The notes beneath the pieces were generated by a model. That model ran no database searches. It saw nothing but the letters and a program-made list of their open reading frames with translations, and had not been told where the DNA came from. From Eulemur rufifrons (lineage: Eukaryota > Chordata > Mammalia > Primates > Lemuridae): a DNA stretch of 64,000 nt. The stretch lies in NCBI RefSeq assembly GCF_041146395.1, contig NC_090989.1, forward strand, positions 248,672,843 through 248,736,842, written 5' to 3'. Below, piece after piece: positions 35,671 to 48,140 of the stretch. Positions within the stretch are counted from its first letter, which is position 1; each line of letters starts with the position of its first letter. A program made the translations under genes and the position numbers.

Positions 35671-36973
35671 TAACATTAAATGCTTCCTGTTAATATATCT
35701 TTATTTATTCATTTTATTGATTTATAATTATCATGATTTACAAAAAAAACAAAATAGGGCTAATTTTGCTTTAGAATTATAATGGAGACAATGAATTAGT
35801 TATTATGAAAACTTACATATGATTAAAACATAATTGTCATTTAACACAAAAATAAGTTGAAATTCATTGAATAGTCAAAGAAAATATAATATTCAGTCTA
35901 ATATTATGGGTTTCCCAGACTGGTAAAATGTATGAAACAAATACACAACTGCTAAAACCCTATGTTTTCTAAGCCAATTTTCTTCATATGTATTTAGAAA
36001 ATGTTTTTTATATTTATACATATTTACACATACAAATATTCATACATATATACATGTTCATTTATATATCTATGTGTATAAGTATGTATGCATGTATATG
36101 CATGTTTGTATATAATCTAGCAAATCTTTTGAGTTGCTAAATAATAAAAAGTCCTGCAGTCATCACAATAGATAAGATAGTTTTTAATAACACTAACAAA
36201 CAAACAAACAAAATCTTGCCCTAAAAGGATTTCTTGTGGACTTGTCTAAAAACAATTACCTTCTTTTCTGGAGAAATATATTACAATAGGTATTTGTTAC
36301 TGAATAAATCAGGACTATACAATCCTCCATGTAGAAATCAACAGTGGTATCAATAACATTTGAATGGCCCTACAAAGAAATATGAAAGTATTCTTTAAAG
36401 ATGCCTCGATTCCCTAAAGAATAACAAATAGATGCTATATATGTTTACATTTTTTTAAATCTGAGTCCCAATGCCGGTTTTGATGTTATATTGATGGCAA
36501 CATAATTTTTATTATATTTTCCCAAATTAAATTTGTCCACTGTGCTAATTCTGAGTACAATATTAAGATCTCAATCTTACCATTTGCACATTTTTGTCCC
36601 CACTTCCAATATTTCTAATGATCACAATAAAGCTTATATCATGACAAGCAGCAAGGCCATGTAATGTTTGCAGATTGCTTATTCTCTTAAAAATATGATC
36701 AATATTATTGGCTGATCTATGCTTTTTCCTCGGACTGCTCCATTCATATTCCTCATATATGAAGAAGAAAAACAATCTACCGACGAACAGGATACTAGCT
36801 CCTCTTGTCAATTATATATTAAAATGCATGTTTACTTTTGGTCAGAATTCTACTAGTTTTTTGGTGTTGTTTTTGGTTTTAGTAAAAGGGGAACATGTTA
36901 TGAAACATGATTTGGGTACACTACTGAATGTGGAAGGAAACACAAGTTTTCTTGAGAATAATGCGTTTCTGTA
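35671..36973. other. Unassigned sequence with an AT-rich microsatellite
   Basis: A degenerate (TATG/TACA)n tract occupies about 36005-36115, and (AAAC)n is at 36198-36212. A stretch at 36560-36980 has open frames on both strands (36563-36811 minus, 36708-36980 plus) with a few CpGs but no recognisable domain. Confidence 0.5.
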
Positions 36974-37320
36974 TTCCTAGGAAAAGAATGATTGTTTTTG
37001 GCCATAACAATAAGTAACCACCTGAGTCAGTTTTAAGTCCATCATATTTGATCAATGACAACTACCTTCAGTAGCATATTTCTTAAAATCAGCCAGGCAG
37101 CAATAGCCTCTTTCCACTACCCAGGTTTTTAAAGTCAGCCGATCAGAAATAATCTCCATGTGATAACTTCCTTTCACAGCTAAAGCTCAACCAATCCCTA
37201 AATACTTCCACTTCTCAAACTCTGCCAATACCTGAGAACCCCACTTTCTTACACCCTATATAAGATTAACTCTCTGCTTTTCCTCTCTTACTGTCTTCCT
37301 AGGGAAAAAAAATGATTGTT
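36974..37320. repeat. ~300-bp block flanked by imperfect 23-25-bp direct repeats
   Basis: The segment TTCCTAGGAAAAGAATGATTGTT-like (36974-36996) recurs as a 25-bp near copy at 37296-37320 with two single-base insertions and one substitution. Between them lie two further similar pieces (aaaatcagccaggcagcaa near 37085; aaagtcagccgatcagaaa near 37131) and a 'ccctatataaga' TATA-like element at 37254. This could be a decayed LTR or a retroposed piece with a long target duplication; no A tail is visible. Confidence 0.5.
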
Positions 37321-38404
37321 AAAACAAAACAACAAAAGCTTTTATTTAAGGCAAGAAATGATAACCTCTTCCCTTTTACACTCTTCAATGAAACTGTAAC
37401 TATAATAAATAGTCTCTACTTTTAATGTCATACTCCACAAATAAAAAATCGGTATAGTTCCATTAAGTGAAGGAATCTATGCCTAGACCTATATTTCTTC
37501 CTATGTCATTTAGCATGACTTATTGTACATAGTATGCTCTCAGTAAATCAAATCATTGAATGATGTTTGAGTTCCAAAGTATTTTAGGTTTTATATTATA
37601 CAATTCAGTGGAGTCCAAACTTTAGATTTTAGCAAATCTAACTTGAACATAAAACAGCCTAATTGTTCTGGGTGAAGCTATGGATGGGGTAGCTAACCCT
37701 TTCCCATTTGTTCCGTTTGCCCCTTATCTCACTCCGGCCTCTGTGATGCTTCTTTGTATCAGCTGAGACTTTGCTAAATAGAGTTCTAAGCCACTGATCC
37801 ATTTCTATCCCCTCATTCAATAGAGGAGGGACTTGAGGCCCCGATGACTTCCTCAGAACCTCATTAATTAGACATAAATTTAAATATTTCTCTTCTATAA
37901 CTGACCGAATTTCCATGTCATGCAATAGTTTTGATTATGATCCTTTAAAATACATTATCATTTTCATTCATGTGGATTTATTAATTTATAAGAATTTAGT
38001 TATATTTTGTATTATCTTTAATTTTAAGCTTTTTATTAAAAAATGGAATACAATTTAATTATTTCTTACTAATATTGACTGGTATTGTTTATGGTATATA
38101 TTTATATTATTTCTATATTATTTGTTGATTTTATTCACCAACGAATCTTTAGTAAGCATCTCATTTTTAAGTCTTCATATTATCTAAAATTAAAATTTAT
38201 TAAAATTATGCATTTTCATTACATTTCTCTGCTATATCTTATGGCACTGGCAACAAATCACAACATTAATAACAATGAAAGTTTAATCAACCCCTTTTAA
38301 TTTATAATTTTAGTAGAAAGTACATCATAAGGTTTGTTATATATACATTATGTTGTAAAATATACATTTATTTTTCTTTAGAGTTTTATTAAGTAATTAA
38401 GTTA
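37321..38404. other. Unassigned sequence including an 88-codon minus-strand frame
   Basis: The block 37640-37930 is GC-richer than its flanks and retains several CpGs. On the minus strand it holds an 88-residue frame (37925-37659) rich in charged residues; I recognise no family. Candidates are a fragment of a processed pseudogene or an unrecognised repeat. The rest (37930-38404) is very AT-rich with nothing recognised. Confidence 0.4.
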
Positions 38405-39745
38405 ATGAACAATTTTAATTAATTTATTCAACAAATATATATCAATTATCTCTCATGTACTAGGTACTGTTGTAGGCACTTGGAATATATCAATGAACCA
38501 AGATATCTGCACTCATAAAGTTTAAATTCCAAGATAAAAAATAAATGAACATAATAACATATATGAAATATCACAAAATGATAAGTATTGTGTGAAAAAA
38601 AATAAAGCAGGGTATGGGAAACTGAGAATGATTTTTGTAAAGGCACAGATTGTAACAGAGTGGTGAAGGCAGTGTGCAATGAGAAGATAGTATTTTAGTG
38701 AAGACCTGGGAGATATGAAGAAATTAGGAAGATATACAGGTGAAGAACTTTTTGGGCAGAAAAATAGGCCAATAGAAGACACTAAAGAAGGACATGAAAG
38801 GATTGTTCGAAGAACAGTTAGGAAACCAGTGTGGCTGAATAGAATATATAAAGGGGAGATATATAAGACATGAGGTCAAAAATGTGAAAAGAGGTCAGAG
38901 TTCTGAGCTGAAAAGGGACCTGATATGCTCAGATTTTAATGGGGTAGCTCTGGCTGCACTGCCCAGAACAGACATTTAGTGTATAAACTGCATTATCAGG
39001 GAGAAGTATAGGAAATTATTAGAGTAGATTAGTAAAGAGATGCATCAGGATGGCCAATAGGTATTGCTCAGGGGTTGGGAAAGAGGGAGAAAGGAGGAAA
39101 GAATGAGAGGGATAGAAGCGGGGAGAGAGAAACAGAGAGAGATTAAATTATGGCCCTCAGGTTTGTGGATTGATGGAATTGCTAATAACTGAGACAAAAG
39201 AAGTCGCAGGTGGAACAGGTTTATGGTGACCAGATTAGTAGTTCAGTTACACATGTTGTATTGGGAATATCAATTACACATACAAGGGACAATAGTTCAA
39301 CAAACATGTCTTGACTTCATGCTGGGGATATAATATAAAATCTATAAACAATTGATGCATGAATGGTATTTTTAATGATCATAGATAAAAAAGAGAAAAA
39401 GGCCAATAACTGAGACCTGGGACACTCCAACTTTAAGAGGGCTGTGACAAATCGGGAACCTGAAAAGGAAACTGAGAAGGAGCAACAGGGAGATAAGAAG
39501 AAAACCAGGACAGTGGGTCCCATAAGCCAAGTGATGCATTTTTTGTTTTTGTGTTCATGAGAGGAATGAGTGAATGTAGCAAATGAGGCTTTCATGTCAT
39601 AGAAGATTATACTTGAGAAATACCCATAGAATTTAATAACTGGAAGGTCATTGGAGATTTTGATAAAAACAGATTTGATGGCCTGATTTGAGAGAACGTG
39701 AGTATAAATGGCTCGTTTAAGCAGTTAAAGGTGGTATGAATGAAA
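38405..39745 (-). mobile_element. Long L2 LINE fragment, antisense (3' end through RT region)
   Basis: Starting from the antisense L2 terminus ('tcaacaaatatatatcaatt', 'taggtactgttgtaggcact'), it continues through 'aataaagcagggtatgggaa', 'ccagtgtggctgaatagaat', 'gtagctctggctgcactgcc', and reaches the reverse-transcriptase region at 'cctgggacactccaacttta' and 'aaaccaggacagtgggtccc'. At about 1.3 kb this is the longest L2 in the window. The 92-residue minus-strand frame at 39317-39595 is a remnant of it. Confidence 0.8.
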
Positions 39746-41009
39746 GCTATTAATTGGTCAAGTTAAGTGTACAATAATATAGTCTTAAATAATATTGTGC
39801 ATGTCTCTTGAATAAGACTAAATGGACCTAATATGCAAATGTTGTGAATTTCCCTGGGCTATATAGTAAGCAATTCTAGCCAAATTTACTTACTGACAAA
39901 AGTGTTTTATTTTCCAAAGCACTTCTAGAATTAGAGTTCTATGCATTCTGAAAATATAGCCTTGTGTTTACTCCTGCCTCTGGATTCAAGAGAATGAGAT
40001 TAGGATTGGTAGAGCAAAACCAGTCTAAATTCTTAGTGCTTTATAATTATTTTAATTGGCTATATACTTATATATTCTTAAGTTAGCCTGCCAAGTTGTA
40101 TTTAGTTCATACCATAGTATGGGGTTAATTCCTCTAAATAAATTACATTTCTGTCCTTAAATTTTTGAATATGATTTAAACCTGTAGGTGTTATTAAGTA
40201 CAGGTATTTGAGCAAAATAGAAACAACCAGATTGAAAACAACCTCCTGGTTTCTCAGCTGGGAAGATAGCTAATCCAATGCCTGACCAATGACATTCCAA
40301 TGCTCTCATACTGTAATTCCAGCAGTCCTTCACAAAATCCCTTAAGATTTGATATTGTCAAGGACATGGATTTTTTTCTCCTCTGAACTAAATACACACA
40401 ATATATGACTCCCATTAGATGTAGTAGTTTTAAAACAGCATTTCTATTATTCAATGCAGGAATTCATAATTATGTTTCTAATAGCAACAGCAGCCACTTT
40501 CTGATGTTGGCATTGATCTCTGTTCAGTTCATGTTCCACCCACTACACGGTGGAGCATTTGCTATACATTCTCCTGGGTGTACAGAAGTGTCAGACTACT
40601 TTCAAACCACCTGTCCTCATGGATAATAATAAAACTATGCCCAAGTGAACTTTTGCAGCAAGACAGCAACCTGTGCTTTCATGTCACAGTTGTTTCAAAA
40701 TGAAAGTAAAGGATATAAATAGGATTTGGCATGTGAATAAACTTGCCTTTTAGGTGTACTTAAGGACCTGGGGGATATATGCAAATAGAAGGTCATGCAA
40801 ATTGAGAAAATATATTCATAAAATTACCATATAGTTTGTTATGCCCTCATATCTCCAAGAGAGTCAATTTTTACCAATTTAGAACAATTGCAGTAAAAGT
40901 CAGTCCCCATTAATAAACAAGTCCAAATTGATTTATTCATTTATTCATATGTACATGAATATTCATATGAATTCATTCTGCACATATAGATTTTCCCTAG
41001 GCATATTAA
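39746..41009. other. Unassigned sequence
   Basis: No gene or repeat recognised. Overlapping short frames near 40254-40626 on both strands lack domain features. Confidence 0.5.
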
Positions 41010-41125
41010 AAAGTACACTACCCCATGTGATAATCAGATAGCCCTTTAAGGTAGGCATTGTTCTCATTTAACATGCAAGGAAACTGAAGAAAAGAGAATA
41101 TTTAAATTGTGTAGTGTTCAATGTT
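41010..41125 (-). mobile_element. MIR fragment, antisense
   Basis: 'Aaggtaggcattgttctcat', 'ttaacatgcaaggaaactga' and 'gaaaagagaatatttaaatt' match the antisense MIR core. Confidence 0.75.
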
Positions 41126-41169
41126 TCATATTTTATGTTCTTATTTCAGCACACATTATTGGTTGCCTA

Positions 41170-41680
41170 ACAGTAAGTTTCTCCCACTGAATTCCTTACT
41201 TACAAAATATGGCTCTAATTTTGTCCATTTATTGGAAGATATACATTTCATGGGTCCTTCTCCAGACCCAGGGGTTAAATGTTAATTACTGTAAATCAAT
41301 TCTTGGTAATTCTCTTCCTCTGATTAGGTAGCATGCACATGGCATAACCCAAACTAATGAGATAGAAGGGAAACTTTTGCTGCTGTCTTTTCTTGCTCTT
41401 ATATAGGTAAAGACTAATGTCTTCTACCCTTTGTACATATTTGAGTTATGTCATGATGCTGGGAGCTGCTGTATGCAAGTAGCAACCATAAGAGACATGT
41501 CAAGAGAAACCCATAAAAATTGATCAGAATACTTGCATCATTGAGCTACTGTACTAACTTATCCTATAATAGGTTACCTCTGGACCTCCAGTTACATGAG
41601 CTAATAGGTGTCATTATTATGTTACCAGAATTTCTTTTATTTACTATGAAGGCAGCTGGTGTAGCTAGTAGGTATTGGGA
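41170..41680. mobile_element. Ancient interspersed repeat, family not assigned
   Basis: Segments such as 'tgctgctgtcttttcttgct', 'tgatgctgggagctgctgta', 'agcaaccataagagacatgt' and 'ttgcatcattgagctactgt' recur in a known class of old mammalian repeat, but I cannot name it securely from memory. No coding. Confidence 0.4.
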
Positions 41681-42054
41681 CTGTATTTTAAAATCATGAC
41701 TTGTGATTCAAATTAGTCAGTTGTTGACATTCTAAAAACTAAAATTATTTTAAAAGTTAATAGTTACATTAAATAGGAATGGAATATTCATTAAAATAGT
41801 TTTTTTTTCCTGCTCTTCAATTCAAACAGTGCAATTACAGAATTCTGGTGCTTAAAAAGAGCATACATATCAACAATTCCAGCCTCCTCATTTTAACTTT
41901 AAAAAACTGATGCCCAAAGCTAGTTAGCTGCACATTCAGCTCTTCAATCCCTTATGTAATTATATTAAGTAAATCCTGTGTTTATAACCCACTGCTATGG
42001 AAAACAACTATGGCTTATTAGCAAAAAAAATTTCTTTATCTTTTAGCCTCATCA
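41681..42054. other. Unassigned sequence
   Basis: A possible weak MIR trace at 41875-41950 ('agcctcctcattttaacttt'); otherwise nothing. Confidence 0.45.
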
Positions 42055-42165
42055 TTATTAAATGCTAAATGGGATAAATAATACCTTATAATAATTTGAA
42101 GAAGATTAAATGATATTACGCATGTAAAAATCCTGGCACATATTGCTGCCAATCAATGTTGGTTT
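42055..42165 (+). mobile_element. MIR fragment, sense
   Basis: 'Aatgggataaataatacctt', 'gaagattaaatgatattacg' and 'catgtaaaaatcctggcaca' match the 3' half of MIR. Confidence 0.7.
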
Positions 42166-42344
42166 TTATACATATACTTTTCTATGCAAAGAATGTTTCA
42201 TAAAATTATAATTCTAAGAAATGCACTTGAGAAATTAGTACTTTGTTTAAAAATATTGTACTATTTTGTAGGTGTTTCCTTTAAAATTAAAGCACACATC
42301 AGCATATTAAAAGGAACTGGGAAATTCTGGAGTAAATGGATCTG

Positions 42345-42402
42345 CAATTGTTATCTTTGCTGCATAGAAAATTACCTCAAAACTTAGCATCAGAAAACAA
42401 TA
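42345..42402 (-). mobile_element. Old LTR-type repeat, antisense, left part (split by L1)
   Basis: 'Ctgcatagaaaattacctca' and 'aaacttagcatcagaaaaca' begin an old repeat that resumes at 45632 after the L1 insertion. It resembles antisense MLT1-class LTRs. Confidence 0.5.
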
Positions 42403-42420
42403 CTTCTATTTACGTAGTAA

Positions 42421-43319
42421 ATTACATTTATAGATTTGCATATGTTGAACCATCCCTGCATCTTTGGGATGAAGCACATTTGGTCATGATGGATTATTAT
42501 TTTGATAAGCATCTGAATTCAGTTTACTAGGAGTTTACTGAGAATTTTTGCATCTAGATTGATAAGAGATATTGGTCTGTACTTTTCATTTTTTGTTGAG
42601 TCCTTTTCTGGCTTTGGTATCAGGGTGATGTTGGCTTCATAAAACATGTTGGGGAGGATTCCTTCCTTTTTGATGTCGTGGAATAATTTCTGTAGTATAG
42701 GCACCAGGTCTTCTTTGTAGGTCTGGTAAAATTTGGATCTGAAATCATCTGGTCTGGGACTTTTTTTTAGGAAGGATTTTTATGGCTGCTTCAATTTTGG
42801 TACTTGACAGTCTGTTCAGGAATTCTATTTCTTCCTGATTGAGCCTAGAGATGCTGTGTGTTTCTAAGAATTTGTCCATTTTCTCCACATTTTCAAGTTT
42901 ATGTGCATAGAGATTTTTATAGTATTCATAAATGATATTTTGTATTTCCATGGTATCAGTTGTAATTTCTCCTTTTTCATTCCTGATTGAACTAAGTCCT
43001 TTCTTTTCTGCTTCTGCTTAATCTAGTGAGAGGTGTGTAAATTTTGTTTATCTTTTCAAGAACAAACCTTTTGTATTATTAATCTTCCATTTAGTTTTTT
43101 TGCTATCGATTTCCTTTCTGCTCCAATCTTTGTTATTTCTTTTCTTCTGCTAGGTTTGGGATGGGTTTGGTTGTCCTTTTCCAATTGTTTGAGACAATTA
43201 ATTAAATTGTTGCTTTGTGATCTTTCCGTCTTTTGGATGTAGGCATTTATGGCTACAAATTTTCCTCTCAGGAATGCTTTGTCTGTGCTCCACAGATTTC
43301 CATAACTTGTGTCCATTTT
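42421..43319 (-). pseudogene. L1 ORF2 fragment, inverted part (linker and start of RT domain)
   Basis: On the minus strand three consecutive frames give the region between endonuclease and reverse transcriptase and the first RT motifs: 43316-43056 ([20 protein letters not shown]), 42951-42745 (YYKNLYAHKLENVEKMDKFL) and 42704-42519 ([20 protein letters not shown] followed by [13 protein letters not shown]). Frameshifts separate them. The element's 5' side faces right, opposite to the rest of the insertion. Confidence 0.9.
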
Positions 43320-45390
43320 ATGATCTTTTCAATAGACACAGAAAAAGCAATGAACGAAATTCAGCACCCTTTTATGATAAGAACACTTAACAAAATGGGC
43401 ATACAAAGGACTTACCTCAAAATGATAAAAGCCATATATGACAAACCCACAGCCAACATCATAATGAATGGGGAAAAATTGAAAGCATTCTCACTTAGAA
43501 CTGGAACAAGACACAGAGAGACAAGGTTGCCCTCTTTCACCACTTCTATTCAACATAGTGCTGGAGGTCCTAGCCAGAGTGATCTGACAAGAGAAGGAAA
43601 CTAAGGGCATCCAAATAAGGGCAGAAGAGGTCAAACTACCACTCTTTGCTGACGATATGATCTTATATCTAGAAAACCTCAAAGATTCTGCCATGAGACT
43701 ACTGGAATTTATAAACAAATTCAGTAAAATCTCAGGTTACAAAATCAATGTACACAAATCAGTAGCATTCCCATATGCCAACAACAGTCAAACTGAGAAC
43801 CAAATCAAAGACTCAGTAACTTTCACAATAGCAACAACAACAACAAAAAAAATACCTAAGAACATATTTAACTAAGCAGGTGAAAGATCTCTACAGGTAG
43901 AACTATGAAGCACTGAGGAAGGAAATAGTAGAAGACATAAACAGATGGAAAATCATACCATGCTCATGGACCAGCAGAATCAACACTTAAAATGTCTATA
44001 CAACCCAAAGTGATGTATAAATTTGATACAATCCTTATTAAAATAACAACATCATATTTTGCAGATCTAGAAAAAATAAATCTATGCTTTGTATGGAATC
44101 AGAGAAGACTCTATGTAGCTAATGCAAACTTAAGCAAAAAGAACAAATTCAGAGGCAACCATTTACCAGACTTCAAGCTATACTACAAGGCTATAGTAAC
44201 AAAAACAGTGTGGTACTGGCACAAGAATGGAGACATATGTCAATGGAACAGAACTGAGAACACAGATATAAAACCATCCTCATATAGCAGCCATCTGATA
44301 TTTGACAAAGCAGACAAAAACAAACACCAGGGAAAAGAATCCTTATTTAATAAATGGTGCTGAGAAAATTGGATAGCCACATGTAGAAGACTGAAACAGG
44401 ATCCATACCTCTCACTTTTCACAAAAATCAACTCATAGTGAAAAACAGACTTAAATGTAAGGCATGAAACCATAAGAATTCTAGGAGAAAATGTTGGAAA
44501 AACTCCATTTATAGACATTGGCCTAGGCAAAGAATTTATAAAGAAGACCCCAAAGGCAATCACAGCAAAAACAAAAATAAATAAATGGGACCTAATCAAA
44601 TTAAAAAGCTTATGTACAGCCAAGGAAAGTATCATCAGAGCAAACAGACAACTTACAGAATGGGAGAAAATATTTTCATGTACATATCTGATAAAAGGCT
44701 GATAACTAGAATCTATTAGAACTCAGGAAAATCAGCAAGAAAAACAATCAGACAACCCCATTAAAAAGTGGGCCAAGGACATGAGCAGAAACTTTTCAAA
44801 TGAGGACAGGCTAGTGGCCAAGAAATATATGAAAAAAATGCTCAACATCTCTAATCATTAGGGAAATGCAAAAAAACAAACAAACAACAACAACAAAAAA
44901 AAAACCACAGTGAGATATCACTTAACTCCAGTGAGGATGGCTTTTATCAAAAAGTTCCCAAACAACAAATGTTGGTGTGACTGCGGAAAGATGGGAACAC
45001 TCTTACACTGCTGGTGGAACTGCAAACTAGTAAAACCTTTATGGAAATTAATATGAGATACCTCAAAGAACTCAAAGTAGGACTGCCAGTCAATCCAGCA
45101 ATTCCAATACTGGGTATTTACCCAAAGGAAAAAAAGACATTGTATAAAAAAGACATGTGTACTTGGATGTCCATAGCTGCACAATTTACAATTGCAAAGA
45201 TGTGGAAACAACCCATGTGTCCATCAATACATGAGTGTATATAAAATTTGATATATGTATACCGTGGAGTACTGCTGAGTCAGAGGAAACAATGGTGAAC
45301 TAACACATCTTGTATTATCCTGGATGGAGGTGGAAGCCATTCTACTAAGTGAAGTATCACAAGAATGGAAAAACTAGCATCACATGTACT
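43320..45390 (+). pseudogene. L1 ORF2 fragment, sense part (RT catalytic core to C-terminus)
   Basis: Begins at [16 protein letters not shown], the RT segment holding the first catalytic Asp, continues through [17 protein letters not shown], and retains the FADD catalytic motif at 43645-43656 ([12 protein letters not shown]). Further frames at 43992-44363 ([20 protein letters not shown]) and around 45014-45244 (GIYPKEKKTLYKKDMCTWMS) give the thumb and C-terminal parts. Many frameshifts and stops make it non-functional, yet the catalytic motifs remain legible, indicating moderate age. Confidence 0.9.
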
Positions 45391-45599
45391 CACCATTGAA
45401 TTGGTACTAATTGATCAACACTTATGTGTGCATATAAAAGTAACATTCATAGGACAGGTGGGAAGGGGGAGGAAGTGATGGGTAAATTCACCCTAATGGG
45501 TACGGTGTGTGAAGTCTGGGGGTTGGGCATGCTTGTAGCTCTGACTTGTGTGATGCAAAGGCAATATATGTACCCAAATTGTTCTATCCCTGTAACATT

Positions 45600-45631
45600 C
45601 TGTAATAAAATAAATAAATAAATAAATAAAC
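45600..45631. repeat. (AAAT)n A-rich tail of L1
   Basis: Perfect AAAT/ATAA repeats following 'tgtaataaaataaat' form the 3' tail of the L1 insertion and are a likely microsatellite. Confidence 0.9.
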
Positions 45632-46000
45632 AACAAACATTTATTACCTGAGACACACGAGTTGCCATCAGTGGCTACAGTAATCTGAAGGTTTGACAAA
45701 GGCTAGAGGATCTGCTTTCCAGGTGGCTCACACATGTTCCTGGCAAATTAGTGCAGATCATTAGCATAAGGATTCAGTTACTTATCCAGGGAACCTCTCC
45801 ACAGAGTTGCTTAAATGTCTTTAAGGCATGGTAGTTTGATTTCCCAGAGCAAGTAATCTGAGAGAAGGAATCAAGGAGGAAGCTTTGATGCCTTTTGAAA
45901 CTTAGACTAGAAAGTTACGCAGGTCACTTTTTCCATATGCTATTTATTAGGAGTTACTTAGTCCAGCCCACATTGATGAGAAAGCAATTTAAACTTAATC
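45632..46000 (-). mobile_element. Old LTR-type repeat, antisense, right part
   Basis: Continues the repeat interrupted at 42402: 'caacaaacatttattacctg', 'aatctgaaggtttgacaaag', 'ggatctgctttccaggtggc', 'gaacctctccacagagttgc' and 'atttcccagagcaagtaatc' occur in the order of an old MLT1-class repeat. Family name provisional. Confidence 0.55.
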
Positions 46001-47909
46001 TCTTAAAGGTAAGAGTAGCAAAGGATCGTGAACATACTGTTAAACTGCTATGGGATATTCAGAACTTTATTTGATATTTCCCTGGAGTCATTTGACCATA
46101 GAACTCTAATTTAAAGTAAAATTCCCTTAAGGTATTCATGACATAACCAAATTCTATGAGGTTCAATTTGAATAAATATGTGATGAAAATTTTTCATGGA
46201 AAAATAAAGAGTTTGAGTATTTCTAAAATATTCAAGCAACTTGACAACTGTTTGTTTTCAAACACTCCTTTGAATTGTATTATGCTTATTCACTTGGCTT
46301 CTAGTAACGTATTATTGATCATGATTTGAATTGGCAATCATGCTTTTTGAATTACACAATTGACATAAAATATGAATTTTGGAGAGACATTTTCTAACTG
46401 TAACTTGGCATATACTGCTGCATTTTAAAGTTTTAAATGATGTTATCAAGAGCACTCACTTAGGGGCACTATTCTGCCATGTGAACCTGTTGTGAGGAAA
46501 ATGAGATAATTAAAGTTTTTGTTATAGGAGTGTTTTGTTTTCTTATCAGCTATTAGATTGTTAAAATGGGACATTTTTAAATAAAATACTCTCCACAATT
46601 CAAGGCCAAGGAACATCTAGAAGAATGAAATCCCAGAGAGTTTCTTACTCTTGACTGTAGTCTAGGATTTTTTAAGCACTGCAATGGAGTGTCCTTGAAG
46701 TCACTACATGTCTAGCCTTGTTCTTTAAAATAAGTGGGCACATAGGAACTTAAACAAATGCTCTAATCACAAATAATGAATTTCTGGCAGCTTGAGTTCC
46801 TTCTCTCTCTCTCTCTCATTCTAAAATGTAAGTATCAACAAAGTCATAGGGTCATTTGGTGTCCAGGACCATTTAGGAGATACTTGATATCCCCTAGAAG
46901 CACTAAAATGGAAGAGAATAACTAGAAATCAAGGAGACATATTCCACAACATAAGCATACACAAACACAGAATGTGCTCACAGGGACAAAGAATAAAGAA
47001 ACATAGGATTCGATATTTTCTGTTTTGTAGAGAAGACAGGACATAAGAAAACAAGTGTTAGAATTGAACTGTCTTTAGATTGCAGTTGCTTTATCTACTG
47101 TTTTGTTTCTTACTGAAGATTTCAGCTATTCTGTGCACCATGTAGCCCCATCACCAAGAATTGCACCTCTGGGAAATGATAATTTTCCACAAGAGCAATT
47201 TTTATATCTAAAAGATAAGGGGAATATGAGAAGAATGGTTGTTGCTGTTAAAGTATGTCCTCAGGATTATAAACTGCATTATGCAGTCATGAACTTCTGT
47301 ATTAATGTCATTTAACCTTTGGCAATATTAGTCTAGAGAGGATCTTGTGAAGGATGGTACATTAACTTTTAGAAGTGATGGGCTGTGATGTTCCTGCTGT
47401 GATATTGAATGGCACAGGCTGAACTTCAGCACAGCCTTCTGAAGGCATAAGACATTTTCTCTCTATAGGGCAAAGCTTACATACATGAGGTCAGAGCTGT
47501 GAATTCAGATAGTTCAACCTGTCCTTTGAACAGTAAGATATAAAGGTGCCATTTTAAAAGAATTCTAAAAAATAGCCCACTTTTCTGGTTCCTGTCCACC
47601 ATATTTTTAACTCTTTCATTATTCAATTTATTCTATAAAGAGATACTAGGAGCCACATATATCAAAATAAATATTGTACCAAAATTCTAGACATTTATAA
47701 ATGACTTAGGGGAAAAAACAAACAAACAAATTGTCAAAACATAATGAGATTAAGGCTTTAAGGCTTTAGTAGCAGTTTGTACAAATTATTGAGAGAATAA
47801 AAGAAGGTAATTATCTGGTTGGGTCAGGAGATGAAGAAAGCATTCTTTCTAGGGAGATTAATGGCCTGCCTCTTGGATGGGGAAAGAAACAAGGCAATGG
47901 ATATGGACC
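46001..47909. other. Unassigned sequence
   Basis: No gene or repeat recognised. A short (CT)n tract sits at 46801-46817. The 70-residue frame at 47103-47315 has no domain. Confidence 0.5.
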
Positions 47910-48005
47910 TGGATTTAGATCAAAACTAAATTCTTGCTCTTCTGTGTTCTGAGTGATATTTGACCTATCGCTTAATCTCATAGTATTTCAGTCACTTCAT
48001 GCATA
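47910..48005 (+). mobile_element. Possible MIR fragment, sense
   Basis: 'Ctggatttagatcaaaacta', 'gatatttgacctatcgctta' and 'atctcatagtatttcagtca' follow MIR order weakly. Confidence 0.5.
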
Positions 48006-48140
48006 TAGTACACACATCTTATATTTCTAACAAATGCTCTATTTCTTCATTTTTGTGTCCTAGCAGCATCTAAAAATGAACATGTCCAAAATTTAACCCA
48101 CTATATTTCCTATGAGAATGTGCCCCTCCTGACGTGCTCC

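Larger units (their letters stand above)
42421..45631 (+). mobile_element. Twin-primed (5'-inverted) L1 insertion
   Basis: The 3' portion (about 43320-45631) is L1 in plus orientation, ending with the strepsirrhine-type 3' UTR and an (ATAA)n tail. The preceding 0.9 kb (42421-43319) is the adjoining upstream L1 segment in reverse orientation. The two pieces abut in L1 coordinates with only some 30 bp missing between them, the hallmark of twin priming. The 5' half of L1 is absent. Target duplication is doubtful: an imperfect similarity exists between 42397-42419 and the sequence after the tail. Confidence 0.9.

Noticed and set aside
44240..44635. 131-codon minus-strand frame
   Set aside because: It is antisense to the L1 ORF2 C-terminal region and reflects that sequence, not a separate gene.
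42397..45655. Target-site duplication of the 42.4-45.6 kb L1
   Set aside because: The similarity between the flanks needs several gaps and could come from the interrupted older repeat itself.
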